Source: Prinia subflava (lineage: Eukaryota; Chordata; Aves; Passeriformes; Cisticolidae). From it: 64,000 nucleotides of DNA. The notes under the pieces were generated by a model. That model made no database searches. It saw nothing but the letters and a program-made list of their open reading frames with translations, and was not told the DNA's origin. The stretch is taken from the NCBI RefSeq assembly GCF_021018805.1, contig NW_026960611.1, forward strand, positions 496,001 to 560,000, written 5' to 3'. Every line of letters starts with the position of its first letter. The stretch's first letter is position 1. This document shows, piece after piece, positions 36,001 through 51,000 of this stretch. A program made the translations under genes and the position numbers.

Positions 36001-39000
36001 ACTCTTCTGTGGCAGACCAGAAGTCCTTCTACAGAGAGCATCCAAAGGAGAGCTGTGAAGATGGTGAAGGGCCTTGAGGGGAAACTGTATGAGGAGTGGC
36101 CGAGGTCACTTGGTCTGTTCAGCCCAGAGAAGAGGAGACTGAGGGGAGACCTCATTGCAGTCTACAACTTCCTTGTGAGGGGAAGAAGAAGGGCAGACAC
36201 TGATCTCTTCTCTCTGGTGCCCAGTGACAGCACCCAAGGGAATGACCTGAAGTTGTGTCAGGGAAGGTTTAGGTTGGATATTATAAAAAGGTTCTTCCCC
36301 CAGATAGTGATTGGGCATTGGAACAGGGTCCCCAGGGAAGTGGTCACAGCACCAAGCCTGACAGACTTCAAGAAGTGTTTGGACAATACTCTCAGGCACA
36401 TGGTGGAATTCTTGGGGCTATCCTGTGCCGGACCAGGATTCGGACTTCAATGATCCTTGTGGGTTCCTTCCAACTCAGGGAATTATTCTATGATTCTATG
36501 AATTCCAAATTAACAGGATGTTCCTCATTTTAACAGTTTCTTATCCTTTTGGAGCCTGTGACTACCTTGTCAATAGTGAAGGAATCCAAACAGTACCTTA
36601 ACTGTCATCTGAGTATGAAAATGGGCCAGTGTCCTGAGTGGAGTGGGAGCTTCAGACAAAGTTTATTAAAGAAGCCCTGCCACTGAGTCATGAGCTGCCA
36701 AGAAAACCCCCTTGTTTTCAAAACTCCTCAGAGAGAGGAGCCTGAGAAATGCATCTTAGCCTCAGGCTATCAACAGTTTGCGTTTTGCAACTTTTTCCTG
36801 CAAGTTCTAATGATGGCAAATCAGATATATTTGTATAAAAATGAATTATTTATTAAGACAAATGAACAGACAAAAGATAACTGATGAAAAATCTTAATCA
36901 GAATTACTACACAGGATAAAATGAAAAGAACTACTAGTAGATTACAGTATAACATAAATCAGTGCACTATATCAAAGTACCTATATTAAAGCTAGCAAAA
37001 TAAATAGTATTGATTAGGAGTTGAACATAACTTACCACTGAAATGACAGTAATGCACGTAGATTACTTCACTTAATCCCTTGGAAAGTAACCATGAAATA
37101 GATGTCCCCACTCATGGGAGAAACTCCCCGCATTTCCAGGAAAATGTATAGAACATTTATGCTTTGTTGCAGTTTGGTGTGGATTTTACACTTGTAAAGT
37201 ATATCTGTCAGTCAGAAATTCAGCTTATATTGTCAAATCTTACTTCAAAAGTAAGATGCTTATCAGCAGTTGGGAGATGCCAGACCAGTGTTAACCCCAT
37301 GGTGCCAAAGTAACTCACTACAAGACAGCTTGTCCTGTTCCAGTTATCTGACTGGTTAACAAGCAATAGATAAGCTCATGTGGGGAGTGAGATGCCTTGC
37401 TACAGTCAGATAAAAATAGTGAGTCACAGCTCACTGAACAAGAAGTTAGTCACCATCTTAGTGGTCACTGGTGTCTGTGGATCTGCATCACTCAAGGCAA
37501 AGTTACAAATGGGTGTTAGAGGAATGCTTCAGATTGTTATACACAGCTGGAAATCTTGCTTGTAATTCCAAAAGCTTAGACCAGAGATCCAAGAGAGTGC
37601 CATTTATATTGTGTGTTTTCTAATACTTCTTCACAGCAGCTCAAGGAAAGCAAACCTATAGTCTGGCTGCTTGGAGGTGGTTGAGCTGTAAGTAATTCTA
37701 CCTTATGAGTTTGCAGGATGCCTGAAGGAAGTTTAAACTTTAAATATTTTTTAAATAACACACGAGTGACATATAAAGAACAGATGGAAGACGATGAAAT
37801 AAATCTGAGGCTTCTCATTAGAGTGATCACAAATCAGACATCCAATTAAGTTATATTGCCTTGTTTCAAAAATCAGAATTGCTATGCTAAATAGTCTTGA
37901 GCTATTTCACTGTTTTGGTTCAAGTGGAGTGTCTAGACTTTAGGCCACTTTTCCCATTTGACCACTTTTGTGTAAATGTGACTTCCCACTTGTATGCCAA
38001 TACTTGGATTTTACTTTAGCTTATCTACTCTAAAGCTGGGTTATTTTAAAACCTGTTTTGAATATGATAAAAAAGATGGATCTTTTTAGAGACAGAATAC
38101 AGTGTTCAGGAGAGAGCTTCAACTTCCAATTGTGTAGGGATAGTCTTGTCACAAGGAAAGCTAAAACATTTGGTGTATTGACTTCAAAATCTATTCAGTT
38201 GTTAGATTGTTGTGTTGTGTATTTGTTTTTTTTAGTAGTTATTAGCCAAAACATTAAAAACAAACAAAACAAAACACCACCAAAAAACCAAAACTGAGAC
38301 AATGAAGTCCAGAGTCATTGTGTTTCAGATCAAGCAACTTTCTTTGTATTGAATCAGCTGGTATAGTTTGGGCATCAGAGATAAATAGCTCCCAAATACA
38401 AAAATGAGTCTTAATTGAATGCATTAAGCTTGTAAGGTTTTTTATACAATTTCTACTTTTGATCTTAGGTCCTTTCAGTTATCTTGATGATGTCTCATTT
38501 AAGATAGGAGACAAATTCAAAATCCCAGCAAAGGTTGGATTACCCATTGGTTTCAGCCTGCCTGATTCTTCTCAGCTTGTCAGAGAAGCCCAGGTAAGTG
38601 ATGTGTTCTGCCTTTCTGCTCTCTTCCCCCTGGTGCTGTAAACTGCAAGTAGTCACAGTTTGCACATGTGTTCAAATGTTAGTCTTGATGGTCCTGTAGT
38701 GTCATTTTGTATGCCAGGCAGTAGTTGCAGAAGATCTGTTAAAATGTACAGAAAATTAAAACATGATAGGCTGTGCAAAAACCTTCTACTTTTAAAAAAG
38801 TCTAATAATGTTTATTTTAGCATATCTACTTCAAAAAAGTACAGCATTTTTGTTGTGGAGTCCTGCTTTAAAAGACAGGTGTTTGCCAAGGAAGGCAAGA
38901 ACCTTCCTGGAATGCAAAATATGACTCCCTTCCCTCCAAATTATTATAACTTTGAAAATTGAGTCACTTTCAGGCAAGGATATGGGAAAAGGAATAACAG

Positions 39001-42000
39001 TTCTTTAGTAGAATATATTTAACAAGATAAACAAACAACAACAGTGACAACAAACAAAACCAGAAACCAAATAACAGCCTTCTCTCACCCTTCAAGCAAT
39101 TTCTTCTTTGGTGTAGTTACGACCACAACTGGCAGGAGTGCTGTCAGACCCTGGCGAGGTGACGGTTTCACTGACTTTCTTGCAGCCAGCAGAGGGCGCT
39201 AGCAGGCTCTAGTGGGGCAGGGCAGGTGCAATGATTCCCCCGTGGCTGCATGAGAAACCTCCTCAGCCAGAGAGGTCACTCCCCAGCTAAGAGACTGCAA
39301 CAACTGCACCCCTTCCTCCCTCCTCCCTCCGGACCATTTCAATGTTATTCCAAGATGTCAAGCTAGATCTTTTGTCTCTTAAATACCATCCATTAATCAT
39401 CTCTGGGGCAACAAATAGGAAGAAAATTTCCTGAGAGAAAGAAAAGGAAACAAAAGAAAAAGCCTAACCCCTAACAGGTGGTTATAGGTCTAATTGTTAC
39501 CCTGACTAAATTTGAATAGCATTTTTAAGAGGCAAATGCTAAGAACCGATACACCCATGCTATGGTATACTTGCAGAATTTTGTTTGAGGGTAACAAGTG
39601 TTTATATAACCATATTTTATGTGTTCTTACAATTGTGGGATGAAGAAATACATTTTCAGTTTTTGTTTTCTGTGCAGTTCTGAGTGAAAATTCTTTTCCA
39701 GCTGTAGGGTAAACAGGTAAACAGGTTACATCATGGTACACAGATGGCTTCCAGGTCTTTGAGAAGCAGGTCTCTCTTACCATAAACTCATAGTAGCATA
39801 AAATCAATGGCTTTAGGGTAAATGTTGAAAAACTAATCTCCAAATGTAGGTTATGATACAAGAAGTCTAATTGAACTATATTTTCTCATTTGGATCCATG
39901 ATTTTCCTTGGCAGTCCAAACTGATGATTGTTTTTATTTCAGTTGTGACAGGTAGTTCTACTTTTATTCTTCCCTTTTTTCTTTTTTTAAATTTGTTTTT
40001 TCTGCCCTGCAACTTATCCACTGGAGAGCTGACTATCTCAATTACCCTACATCATGGCTTTTTCTTTATAACCATTAAATTATTACCTGATTGTCCTAAT
40101 ACACATATTTCCACCCAGTTAAGGTGGTATGGAAGAACTAAAGGCAACTAATGTCCTATTGCTGGCTTCACTGTGCTGTCCCCATTTTCCTGCCATGCTG
40201 AGGCTCAAGTATAATATGTCCAGTTGGATTGAAGAAGACTGCATAATAGGATGCAACTATGTAGAATATGCAACTTGCAGTGCAATATGACTTTTTTTAC
40301 AGCTGTAGTGAGAGCTGTTAAAAAAAAAAAAGTGCAAGGAAGCAAATTTGCCCAAAGCAATTTTTTATTATAAAAAAATTTGGTCAGTTTTTGTCTATGT
40401 ATATAGCCATACACACACACACAAACCCCCTGATAGCTCTGCTTGGATAGCAAAGAATGTATAATGAGTAGTGCTCAGCACTTCTGCCAGTGATTTGTTT
40501 TTCAAAGTCACCTTGCTGATAAATTGTGTATCATGCCTCTTGGAGTCTTAGAGCTAAGGGAATGGAAAACTGTTATGCAGTTGAGACAGGTCTCCAGGAT
40601 CTCACTGGAGCCTGCTATAGGATAGGATGTGGTGCAACACATAGCAAGTCCCAGAAAAGCTTAGTAGAGGCCTAGCAAGCCTTGCTGGTTTGTTGCTCTT
40701 TAGAGACAGGAATTTGTATGACCTAGCAGTCCCATGGCAAGAGCACTCCAGTTATGTGCCATTATCCTGGCAAGGGTATCTTATAACTTCACAGGTTATA
40801 CCCTGGACTTAACTTGTAGGCTGTGCTTTCTGAACATTTTTTGATTATTTACAGAGCATTTGAGGTTGTTTATTCTTACTAAGATATTAAAGATTTAAGT
40901 AAATGTAGTCTGTTCAGAATGTTGTCCTTTCAACCAGGCCACTATTATAACCAGTAAATTGATAGTGAGTAGCTTACAAATGCCTTCCTGTGCTAACCTG
41001 GCCCTGAAGGAGCTGATGTTAAATGAGAAAAGCTTGTGAGATCTTGTTATGCCAGTAACTGCATCAAAATTTGCTACTGCAGGTAGTTGTCATCATCAGT
41101 GTAGCCAGTATATGCCCTTTGCTGGTGAGCCACTGGCACTAAAGTAATATCAATACCTCTTAAACTAGTGAGTATAAAACTATAATATCAAGTCCTTTAG
41201 AAATATATTAGGGGGAACTGAGTAATACTGTATTTGTCTTAGGATGAAAAAATATACTCTGCTGTACTCTTGAATGACTTGTGGAACTTGTGGTTAGGAG
41301 GTAGTTCAGTGATGCCAAATCTGGGTCTCTAGTAGGCTTGCTACATCTGTTCTCTTGGGGGGAGAGGGTGGGAGAGCTATGAAACTGATCTTGGGATGAT
41401 GTCTTGGTTTTAAGGACAGGTGTCTGCTAAGGAAGGTGGGAACCTCCCTTGGAATGGAAAATGTGACCTCTTTCCCCTCCAAATTATTATAACTTTGAAA
41501 TTATGGGGCTTTCAGACAAAGATATGGGAAAAGGAATAACAGTTCTTTACTAGTGTGTGTATATATATACATCTGTATAATAAGGCAAATAAACAACCAC
41601 AACGGCAGCAACAACAAATAAAAACAGAACCCCAGTCACAGCCTTCTCTCCGGTGCAGTTACAGTCACAGCCAGCAGGGGCGCTGGTGGCTCCTGGCTGG
41701 GCAGGGCAGGGGAGGTGTGATGATTCCCCTGCAGCTCCAGGGGTCACTGTGGCGTGAGCTCAGCCGCCTCTTTCCATGTGGGTAACGGAGGACGCGCAGG
41801 TGGGAGAGATAGAAAAGGGGCTTCCTTTACAAACTCGCGACGGGCCCAGTGCCCCTCCAGATAGCTAAAGGAGCTGTGGCAGGAACCTCGGAGCAGCATC
41901 TGGAAAGGCAGTGGCAGGCACACCCCATGATGGCAAACAAAATGTACCAGAAAACTCCATAGCCTTAGCAGGAACTGTGGGAGTCAGGTGGGCACAGGAT

Positions 42001-45000
42001 GCTGGGTTAGAGTGCAGTGAAAAAGTCCAGGGCAGCAGCAGAAAGCAGCAGGGCTTGGCAGCTGCAGCTGGGCTTCTCCATAGTAGCTGCTGCATGCAGC
42101 TGGGAAATGTGCCCTCTGTGAAGGGGAAGGGGATCGGGGTCCTGGGTTTTCCCCTGAGGCACCCAAATATATGGTGGGGATCCTTTCCAGTCAGATCAGG
42201 TGTTACTAAGGTTCACCGTCTGGTCTTACGAGCAGAGACACCCACAGTAAAGAAGAAGCAGTGCTAGGCTGGACTCTGTGGTGGCAGCAAATTCTTCCTG
42301 CGGTAGAAGCAACTTGACCATTCCCCTCCAATCACAAGAGCAAGAGAGAGAGAGGAGTTGAGCCCAGCCCCTCACCCCCCAGCCAAAATCTCCTGATATC
42401 TCTGCCCTTTCAAAAGATAGCCCCTCAAGCTAAGAGGCTGCAGCCAGCTGCACCCCTTCCCCCCACCTTGATTGTTATTATCTCTTAGGCAACAGATGGG
42501 AAAAAATTCCCTGAGAGAAAGGAAAAAAAAACAAAAGAATTCTAACCTCCAACAGATGATCAGTAGCTCTATAGCAAAACTAAGTGTAGGAAGGAGGCAA
42601 AATATGATACTTTAGAATATAGACAGGTTTTAGTGCTAGAGACAAAATGAACTATTTCATAGGTCTTTTAGTTTTGTCAGTCTGTAAACCTACAGACAAG
42701 ATATGCTGGCAAACAAGATGCTGGGAAAAATTTATGCCTGTCCATTGTAATTCATGTAGCTTTTATTTGGTTACTTATGTTGCTGTTAGAAGTAGTGGCT
42801 ATGATCCTTATATAATTTTTCTTTTTTCTCCTTTCCTTTCCCCTCCACCCCTGGCCAGTATGACTTCTCACTGGAAAAGAAAACAATTGAATGGGCTGAA
42901 AATATAAAAAAAATTGAAGCTGCCCAGAGAGAAGCTGAACACAAGGCAGAAGAAGCACTAGCAAACTCAAAAGCAGCTTCAGAGGACATCACCAAAATGG
43001 AGTTCTCGGAGGGACCTTGCCCTGAAGTCATGCCTCCTCCTATTAACCCCATCCTCACTAGCATGCAGCACAATAATATTCTTACTCCCACACCAGCCAA
43101 CAGCAGTGCTGTGAAGCAAAAGGTTCTCAGTCCACCTCATCCAAAAGCAGACTTCGACCCAGCTGATTTTGAATGTGAAGAAGACCCTTTTGACAAACTG
43201 GAATTAAAAACTATCAATGATAAGGAAGAATTAAAAAATATTCTTGAAATTCATGTTGGTACTACTGGGCCAATTGTTGCCCAGCTATTAGATAATACTT
43301 TGCCCAAAGTAGAGTCTGAGTCTGTGTTGCAAGATGAGAAAGTTCTGACATCCATAGAAAGGGCTACGTTGGACTTCAAACCCCTTCAGAAACCAAATGG
43401 CTTTATCACTTTACCACAGCTGGGGAACTGTGAAAAGATGTCCTTGTCTTCCAAGGTGTCCCTGTCCCCTATCACTTCAGTGAGCAACATCAAATCCCTG
43501 TCCTTTCCTAAACTTGACTCCGATGAGAGTGATCAAAAATCATCAACGCTTATGAGCACTTTCCACAGCCCTACCTGTCTCCGCAATGGCACTTTGCTCA
43601 GCTCTTTGCAGACCTGTGCTCAGAGTAAAACCAGTGAACTGAATGGACACCATATGGTGGGTCTTTCTGCTCTAAATGAAGACAGTGGCATGCAGACATC
43701 AACATTATCCTCTTCATCCAGACTGCCTTCCCTGGCTGTGTCAACAGTTTGTACAGAAGAAGAATCACCTCAAAGCACAGCGATTATGGTAAACATGCAG
43801 TGGATTAGAGTTGGGGTTGCTGGGGAGATGTGGAGTTGTGGAGGTGCAGAGACAGATGTTGCTTCTAAAATGTCCCGTGGTTTTAGGTTCATTTAATGGG
43901 AGAGATATGTAGATCATGTGTGGTAGTTCCTCTTCATTTATGGTGCAAATTGATCAATTAAACAGGTCTTCATGCTGGCAGTTCTGAACCTCAGATTGTT
44001 ACTTCACACGTTCCCCTAAATCTAATATTTTTAGACCAGTTCTGGTGACTTTTCTTTCAGCTTTTTGGTACTTGTTCATAGTTGTACACCACTGAGCTAA
44101 GCATGAGATCTTTGTACAGTGCTGTGTTTTGTCTTATTCAACTGAGATATATAAGATTCTGAACTGCTCTTAGGTTTTGAATTAAATCTCTTCTAGATTT
44201 GTTCCTCGATTTGCTTATACATTTTCTGGAAATAATGGAAATGCCAGCTTTTCAAGGAATAGAAGCAATCACATTTAAAAACACATGTGCTTTGTCACTC
44301 GGGAGAAAAAGTGCTTGCAGTTAACCTGGAGTGAGAATTGTCTTTTTTTTAATGTTTAATTTATTTATTTTCTTTGTGAGATGCTTTTAAAATCTAACCT
44401 TTTAAAAGGATGAAAATTATGGTGTTCTGAAACCTGGTATTTACCCTCTTCCTTGTAAGGGAGGGGGGAAGGATTGCTTTCTGGATACTAAAAGCAGTCC
44501 TGATGATCATCTTGGATTGCTAATGTTACAGTTGGTTGCTGTACAGCTCTGAGACAGGAATTTGATGTTCCATTTCTTCAAACTTGTAGCAAGTTCCAAA
44601 ATTATTTTGAGGACACTTAGCTTCACACCAGTTATTGTCTTTTTGAATAAAAGCAGAAATTTGAGTAAATGTTGAGGTTAGACCCCAGCCAGCAACCAAG
44701 CTCCAGGACGCTACTTGATCACTCCCTTGCCAGCAGGATTGGAGAGACAATCAGCAGACAAGCAAAAAAGGCCTTGATGCTGTTCAAATGCTACTCAGCA
44801 ATAACAAAAACATTTCTATGTTATCAACATTGTTTTCTGCAAAAATCCAAAACATACTAGTCCATACTAGTTCCTGTGAAGAAAATTAACTCTACCCTAG
44901 TCAAAACCAGCACATTCCACCCCTTATTCCACAGTATTTACATCATGTGCAGGTCCTACACGATCCAAAACAACCTCATTAATTACCCTACTCCTTCCCA

Positions 45001-48000
45001 TTCTTTGATATAACACACAAATATCATTCCCTTAGTCTGCAGGTCAGGACACTGCTGTTTTTAAGGCTTTTCTCCTCCATTGGTTCATGTGGTTCCTGTT
45101 TGTCCTGATTTCAGCTGGAGTAGAGGTAATTTCTTCTCAGTAGCTGTTACAGCTCTGTGTTCTGGATTCAGAATGAGAATGGTGTTGATAACACACCAGT
45201 GTTTTAGTTTTTTGCCAAGTCATGTTTATCCTTAGTCAAGGACTTATTTTTTTCCTTGTCTCATGCTCTGCCAGTAAGGGGGTTCGCAAAAAAAACTGAG
45301 CTGGAGCATAGCTGGGAAAGGTGACTCAAACTGACCAAAGGGATATTCCAAACCTTAGAACGGTCATGCTTAGTATATAAACTGCAGGGAGTTACCCAGA
45401 AGGGTGGCCAATCTGGGTTCAGGAAAGAGGGGGGGGAGGTCTGGCATTGGTAAGCAGGTAGTGAGTAATTGCATTTTGCATCACTTGTTTTTTCCCTTTT
45501 TATTATAATTATCATCATTTACCATTATTGCTGTATTTTACTTTATTTTCAATAATTAAACTGTTCTTTTCTCAACTTACAAGTTTTACTTTGATTCTTC
45601 TCCCAATTCCACTGGGGTGGAATGGGAGAGAGGGGAGTTGAGCGAGTGGCTGCATGGTGTTTCATTTCCAGCTGGGCTTAAAGCATGACACTGTTATAGT
45701 AATTCCTGTAACATACAATTCAATGTCTGTCAACAATTTAAAGGTATATCCATTACAGTCTCCACCCCTGGTCCTTTTGGGCCAGGTTATAGCATTTAAC
45801 ATTGCAATGAACTCCCCTTGTTTCCCAGCCTGTCTGCAACAAGGGGTTTCCTGCTAGAGTCCACCATTAGTAGAGTCCCTATCATCATCCTCCATGGCTG
45901 CAGGGGGACAGCTTCCTCACCATGGTCTGCACCACAGACTGCAAGGAATCCTTGTTTCCCCTGCTCCAGCATGGGATCCCTCCCATGAGAGACAGTCCTC
46001 CACAAATTTCTCCAATATGGGTCCTTCCCATGGGCTGCAATTCTTCACAAACTGCTCCAGTGTGGGTCCTTCATGGGCTCACAAATCCTGCAAGCAAACC
46101 TGCTCCAGTATGGGCTCTTCTCTCCACAGGTCCTGCCAGGAGCCTGCTTTAGTGCTGGCTTCTCATGGGATCACAGTCTCCTTTGGGTATCCACATGCTC
46201 CTGTGTGAGGCTCCTCCACAGGCTGCAGGTGGATCTCTGCTCCTGTTTGGACTCATCCATAGGTCACAGTCCCTTCAACTTGAGTTCACATGAGTTCCAG
46301 CCTGTCCATTACAGCAGCAGTGCCCTGGCCATCTGCCAGCCCAGGCACATCACCATTGCTGTTATCTAAACATTCCCAGGCACAATACAGTGAGGTGATG
46401 AGCAGCACAGCACTATCAGCGGAAGCAAAAACCAGCCACTAGTGAGCACTAGACTAATATAGTCAGGCAAGTGAGCCCATGGCAAGCGCAGGAGCCTGCC
46501 AATTAATAAACAGTACTAACAGCTATAAATTTGTCCTAGCACATTCCAATCAAATCTGTTATCTTGAACCCTTTGATCCCCATGTTGAGTGCCAAAAAGG
46601 ATTGTTGTGGTTTAACCCCAACCAGCAACCAAGCCCCACACAGCTATTTGCTCATTCCCCTGCCAGCGGGATTGTGAGGAGAATTGGAGTTGAGATAAAG
46701 ACAGTTTACTAGGGAAAGCAAAAGCCATGTGCACAAGCCAAGCAACACAAGGAGTTAATTCACTACTTCTCACAGGCAGGCAGGTGTTCAGCTATTTTAC
46801 AGTTGTGAAATGACACATAACAATTACTTGGGAATATAAATAGCATCACCCTAAATGTCTCTCCCTTTTCTCCTTCTTCCTGTCTTCCTGAGCATGGTCA
46901 TAGGGTATGGAATATCTCTTTTGTCAGTTGGGGTCAGATGTCCTAGCTGTGTCTCCTCACAACTTCTTGTGCATCCCCATCCTCTTCACTGGCAGGGAAG
47001 TACAAGAAGCAGAAAAGGCCTTGACACTGTGCAAACCCTGCTCAACAATAATAATAAAAAAAACCCTCTATGTTATCAACAGTCTTTCCAGCATACAACT
47101 TCATACTAGGTACTATGAAGAAAGTAAACTACCCCAGCCAAAACCAGCACATCACTAAGCTTGGTTTTTTTCCCCAAAGAACCTAAGATCTGGACACCAG
47201 TACTCATGAAGCCTAGTGAAAACTGTGGTCAAATCATCTAGCTGGTTCTAAAATAATCTGGCTGCTTCTGTCCAATATAAATGATGCTTCAGTGGTTCTG
47301 TGGCCTTACTGACATAGTACAGGGTTTTGTGACACCATGTGCACTGAAACAAGTGACAATGCTGCTCTCCTGTTCCCTAATCTCTTTTCAGACTTAGGTA
47401 AATGCATTGTGAACTACAGTATTCTGACAACTGGTGTATTTGTCAGCACAGGAGAACAGCTGTTTATTGATCACTAGAACAAATTTAATACAGTAAACTT
47501 TGGCAGAAGCAGCAGCATGCTGAGCAACTGCTCACTGTTACAGATCACAGGTTTGAGAGGTGACTATAATCATATGTAGCTCAGAGGTGAAAACTTGAAG
47601 TATGACACATCTCTAGGGATTAACATGAAAGATCACTTACAACTAGATGACCACATTTTCACTCTTGACTATTAAAATCAAAATTGTAACTTTGGATTTG
47701 GAGTTTCCACTGGAGTTTATGCTTTACCAGTGAATTTGGTCTAGGGTTTTTTGGATGGAAATAAACTTGTGATTTCTCTGAAACTGCATTGATTCTGTTC
47801 TGGGTGGTCTCTTCTCCTCAGTATGTTTATGGTGGTGGTTTATTTGGTTTTCTTTTTGTCTTGATTGGTTGGTTTTGTTTAGGTTTTTTTGGTTTTTTTG
47901 AAGCTCACTAGTTTGCTTTTTGCAGCATTGGAAAAGGGGAGAAATGATTAGTGAAGTCAACAGGTTGGAATTAAACAAAGCTGATCAGAGACCTGATTAG

Positions 48001-51000
48001 TACGATGCATTTAAAGAAATCTGGTTGCTGGAGGATGGAGTGCTCCTGGTAGACCATTCAGAATATATATTGCTGCAGTAGTGTGATGTATGCAGGCACA
48101 CCAGCTGAAGACGGGGCTCCCAGCCTATAAAGTGCCTAAAAGTAGGCACAGTGTACAAGTACATACTGAAGGCAATGTAGGTTTCCTTCTTGAAGGGCAC
48201 TGAAATGCAAGTTTGAGATGTAAGGGGGCATGACTGCTGAATGACCAGTCCTAGCTTTGTCCCCCAGAATTCCTTTAGCTGTTTCCCTCCTCCACTGGAC
48301 ATCGCTGACCTCAAACACAGGTTGTCAAGCTCAAGTACACTGAGGAAGAGGAGTTGGTCCTGGACTCCTGAATCTCTAGTCTAAGAAGCAGTTTTGGTTT
48401 TCCTGGCTGCAGCATTGATAACAAAGCATCATTCTTCAGTTTGATAACCAGCTGATTTCAGGGCTAGTCCAGAAGCCCACCTCAATGTATCCCATATTCT
48501 AGTTGTAGTTTCTGTTTCCCAAATTTAGTGTAGTGGTTTGAGTGTTTACCAGAATAATTTATTCTTTTTCTGCTGTGAGATAGCATTAGGAGAAAAGCAA
48601 AGCAGGTTCAAACTTGAAAGGTATAAAGACAGATTTATTAACAAAACTACAAGAGAGAAAAAAAATTAATAAGAATCAGAATGAAACCTTCAAAACACTT
48701 CCCTTTCCCCCAACAGCTTCTTTCCTTTCTCACAGACAATGTACAAAGACAAAACTCGGAACTCTAGGTCAGTATCACTTATAAAATAGTCTTTCATCAG
48801 TCCATTTAGAGAGAGAAGTCTCTTTTGGTCTGTTATGGTAACTTTCCACAAGAAAGAAACAGTCCGCTTGTGGCTTTTAACTCTCTCAAAAACAGCCGCC
48901 TGGGGAAAATCTGCAGTTGTGAACCTCCCATAACACGTAGCCTTGCCCGCAGCTACATATGGGCCATGGACTCATGCATACTCATGGGGTAACATTTTTA
49001 AAGATGAATGGCTCCAAAAGCAAAGGGTTTTCTTCACTATATCTAAAATCATCTTCATCTCAAGAAACAGAGGTCATCTTTTTCCCTGGAGGCAGAGGGC
49101 TTCTATCTTTATCTTTGTCTGTTCAAAATTCTCAATTAGATCACAGCTATTTCAATATTTACTTAGTCCATCACAAATGCCTTTGCTTATCTCTACAGTT
49201 TAAATACTCTCATCATCTCCCCTGAAATAAATGTAAAGCCAATTCCAAATTAATAAATGTTTTTATTAATTTAAAAAAAAATCAATGAACAGAATTTTGG
49301 GTAAGCCAACAATCAAAGAATCAGTGTCAAGTCCCAGGGTCGGCACTCGGTGAACCTTAGCTGCGGCCTCTATCGCACCGTAGCTTCCCCTGTTCACGCT
49401 TTCAGTTCTGTGAGTCAAGTTTTTATATAGTTTCTTTAGCGGGACCGAGCATTACTTCATGCTTTCTTTGTCCCTTCAGTTTTCATATTCATGGAGATTC
49501 ATCCTCACCATTCGGTCAGTTGAATAGTTCTTCCCGGGGAGATGAATATTGGATGCGACTTCTGGGAATCGCATATTGAGATGTGTGTCCCTGATGTCGG
49601 GTGGAGCAAGGCCCATCTCTGTGGTAATGGTTGGGTCGTTCGCAATCCCATCTCCAGAGAGGACCCATCTTCCTCAGATCCCCTCTCCTTTTCTCTTGTA
49701 AATTCAGTCATTCCCCAGTTCCTGGCAAGGGTTGTTCTCCCATTCATGAATCTGTCCACCCCCAGTCTCGTATGATTTTACCATTTATTTCAAAGGACAT
49801 AACTTGATTTATATTATAGATACATTATAAACACGAATTATCCCACATCATTTATCACATCCCGAAATGCATATTTGTTCCACAGTTTAAAGGAATATTC
49901 TAGTATGTTACAGTCTGTTACCATGGCTCACAAAAGACTTTCAGCCCAAAACCCAAGGCATCTTCTCCATCTCCTCATCTAAGATACCACTTTTCCTCAA
50001 CTGACCCTGAATCTTCATAGTATCTCTTTACATGTCTCTCACACTGGCTGTTGTCTCACTCAGAGAAAGGTTAGTGCTTTGAAAGTTTCTAAGGAAAGAG
50101 TTAACATTCTCCCAGGTCTGCAGAGGGCATGCTGGTTCTTTCCTGGGAGATAGCCAAAGGTGGCAGACTCAGGCTGTGCCAGGATCTCTCGCATGGCTGG
50201 GCTTACCTCCCCCCCCCCGGTCTGGCAGCTGCTGGAGGAGGGAGGGGGCTCGGCCCAGGCTGCAATGGAAATGTGGTGTAACAGCAGATGTCAGCAGCCA
50301 CTTGGGCCTGGGCTCAGGCAGGACAGGGCATACTCTTCTCCCCTTCTCCCCTCCCTCTGCCCAGGAGTCATTGGGCCCACCTCGGCCGAGACGGCTGCAG
50401 TGGCAGGGCCCAGCCGGCCCATCAGGCCCTGGGGGGCCATGCAGCAGAGAGAGGCCAGCCCTGTTACCTGTTCTGGGGCCACGAAGAAAAGGAAGTTTCC
50501 TGGGATTCATCAGATTTTTAACCCCCTGTGTTCCCAGAGGCGTGTCATCTTTCTAATTGGTCAATCAAGCTGTCAACTTCAAAGCCAGTCACTAATTGGT
50601 TTTTGCTATAACTTTCTTGAAAAAATCCCTTCCATGCTGAACCAGCACACTAGTGCTTTTTGCTTTGGCAAAAGTGCCTTGAGGAAGGAGGTCTATGAAG
50701 AGCTTTGAACCCCTCTACCACCATGAGGAGAGGTTCTTGCATAAACCAGTCCATTAGACCAAACATGATTTCTTGGGCTTTGTGTCCTAGACAATAAATT
50801 CTTACCCTGGAGATAAAAATTAGTAGAAATGCAGAACAAGGCCTTTTTTCCCCCTCTTCTTTCTTCCCTCCCTCAACAGATGGAATTTGCCAAAATCCTA
50901 ACATATATTCTCAAAATTGTTTTTCTATGAATAAGGGTTTTTTTGTGATTTTTTTGGTTTGTTTGGGTTTTTTGTTTGTTTGATTTTTTCAGTTTGGGCC

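Larger units (their letters stand above)
44673..47151 (-). mobile_element. gutted ERVL-like provirus, family D, with nested LTR
   Basis: Related LTRs at 44673-44914 (internally deleted) and 46606-47151 flank a reduced interior. On the minus strand a purine tract (AATAAGGGGTGGAA) abuts the left LTR and a primer site lies next to the right LTR, fixing polarity. The interior (about 1.1 kb after removing LTR E) has no open retroviral gene but has a degenerate array of CTGCTCCAG-type units (45.95-46.3 kb). Confidence 0.75.

Noticed and set aside
42997..43896. Stand-alone 299-codon gene
   Set aside because: It is the inner part of UBAP1 exon 3 read through its donor; true exon borders are 42859 and 43788.
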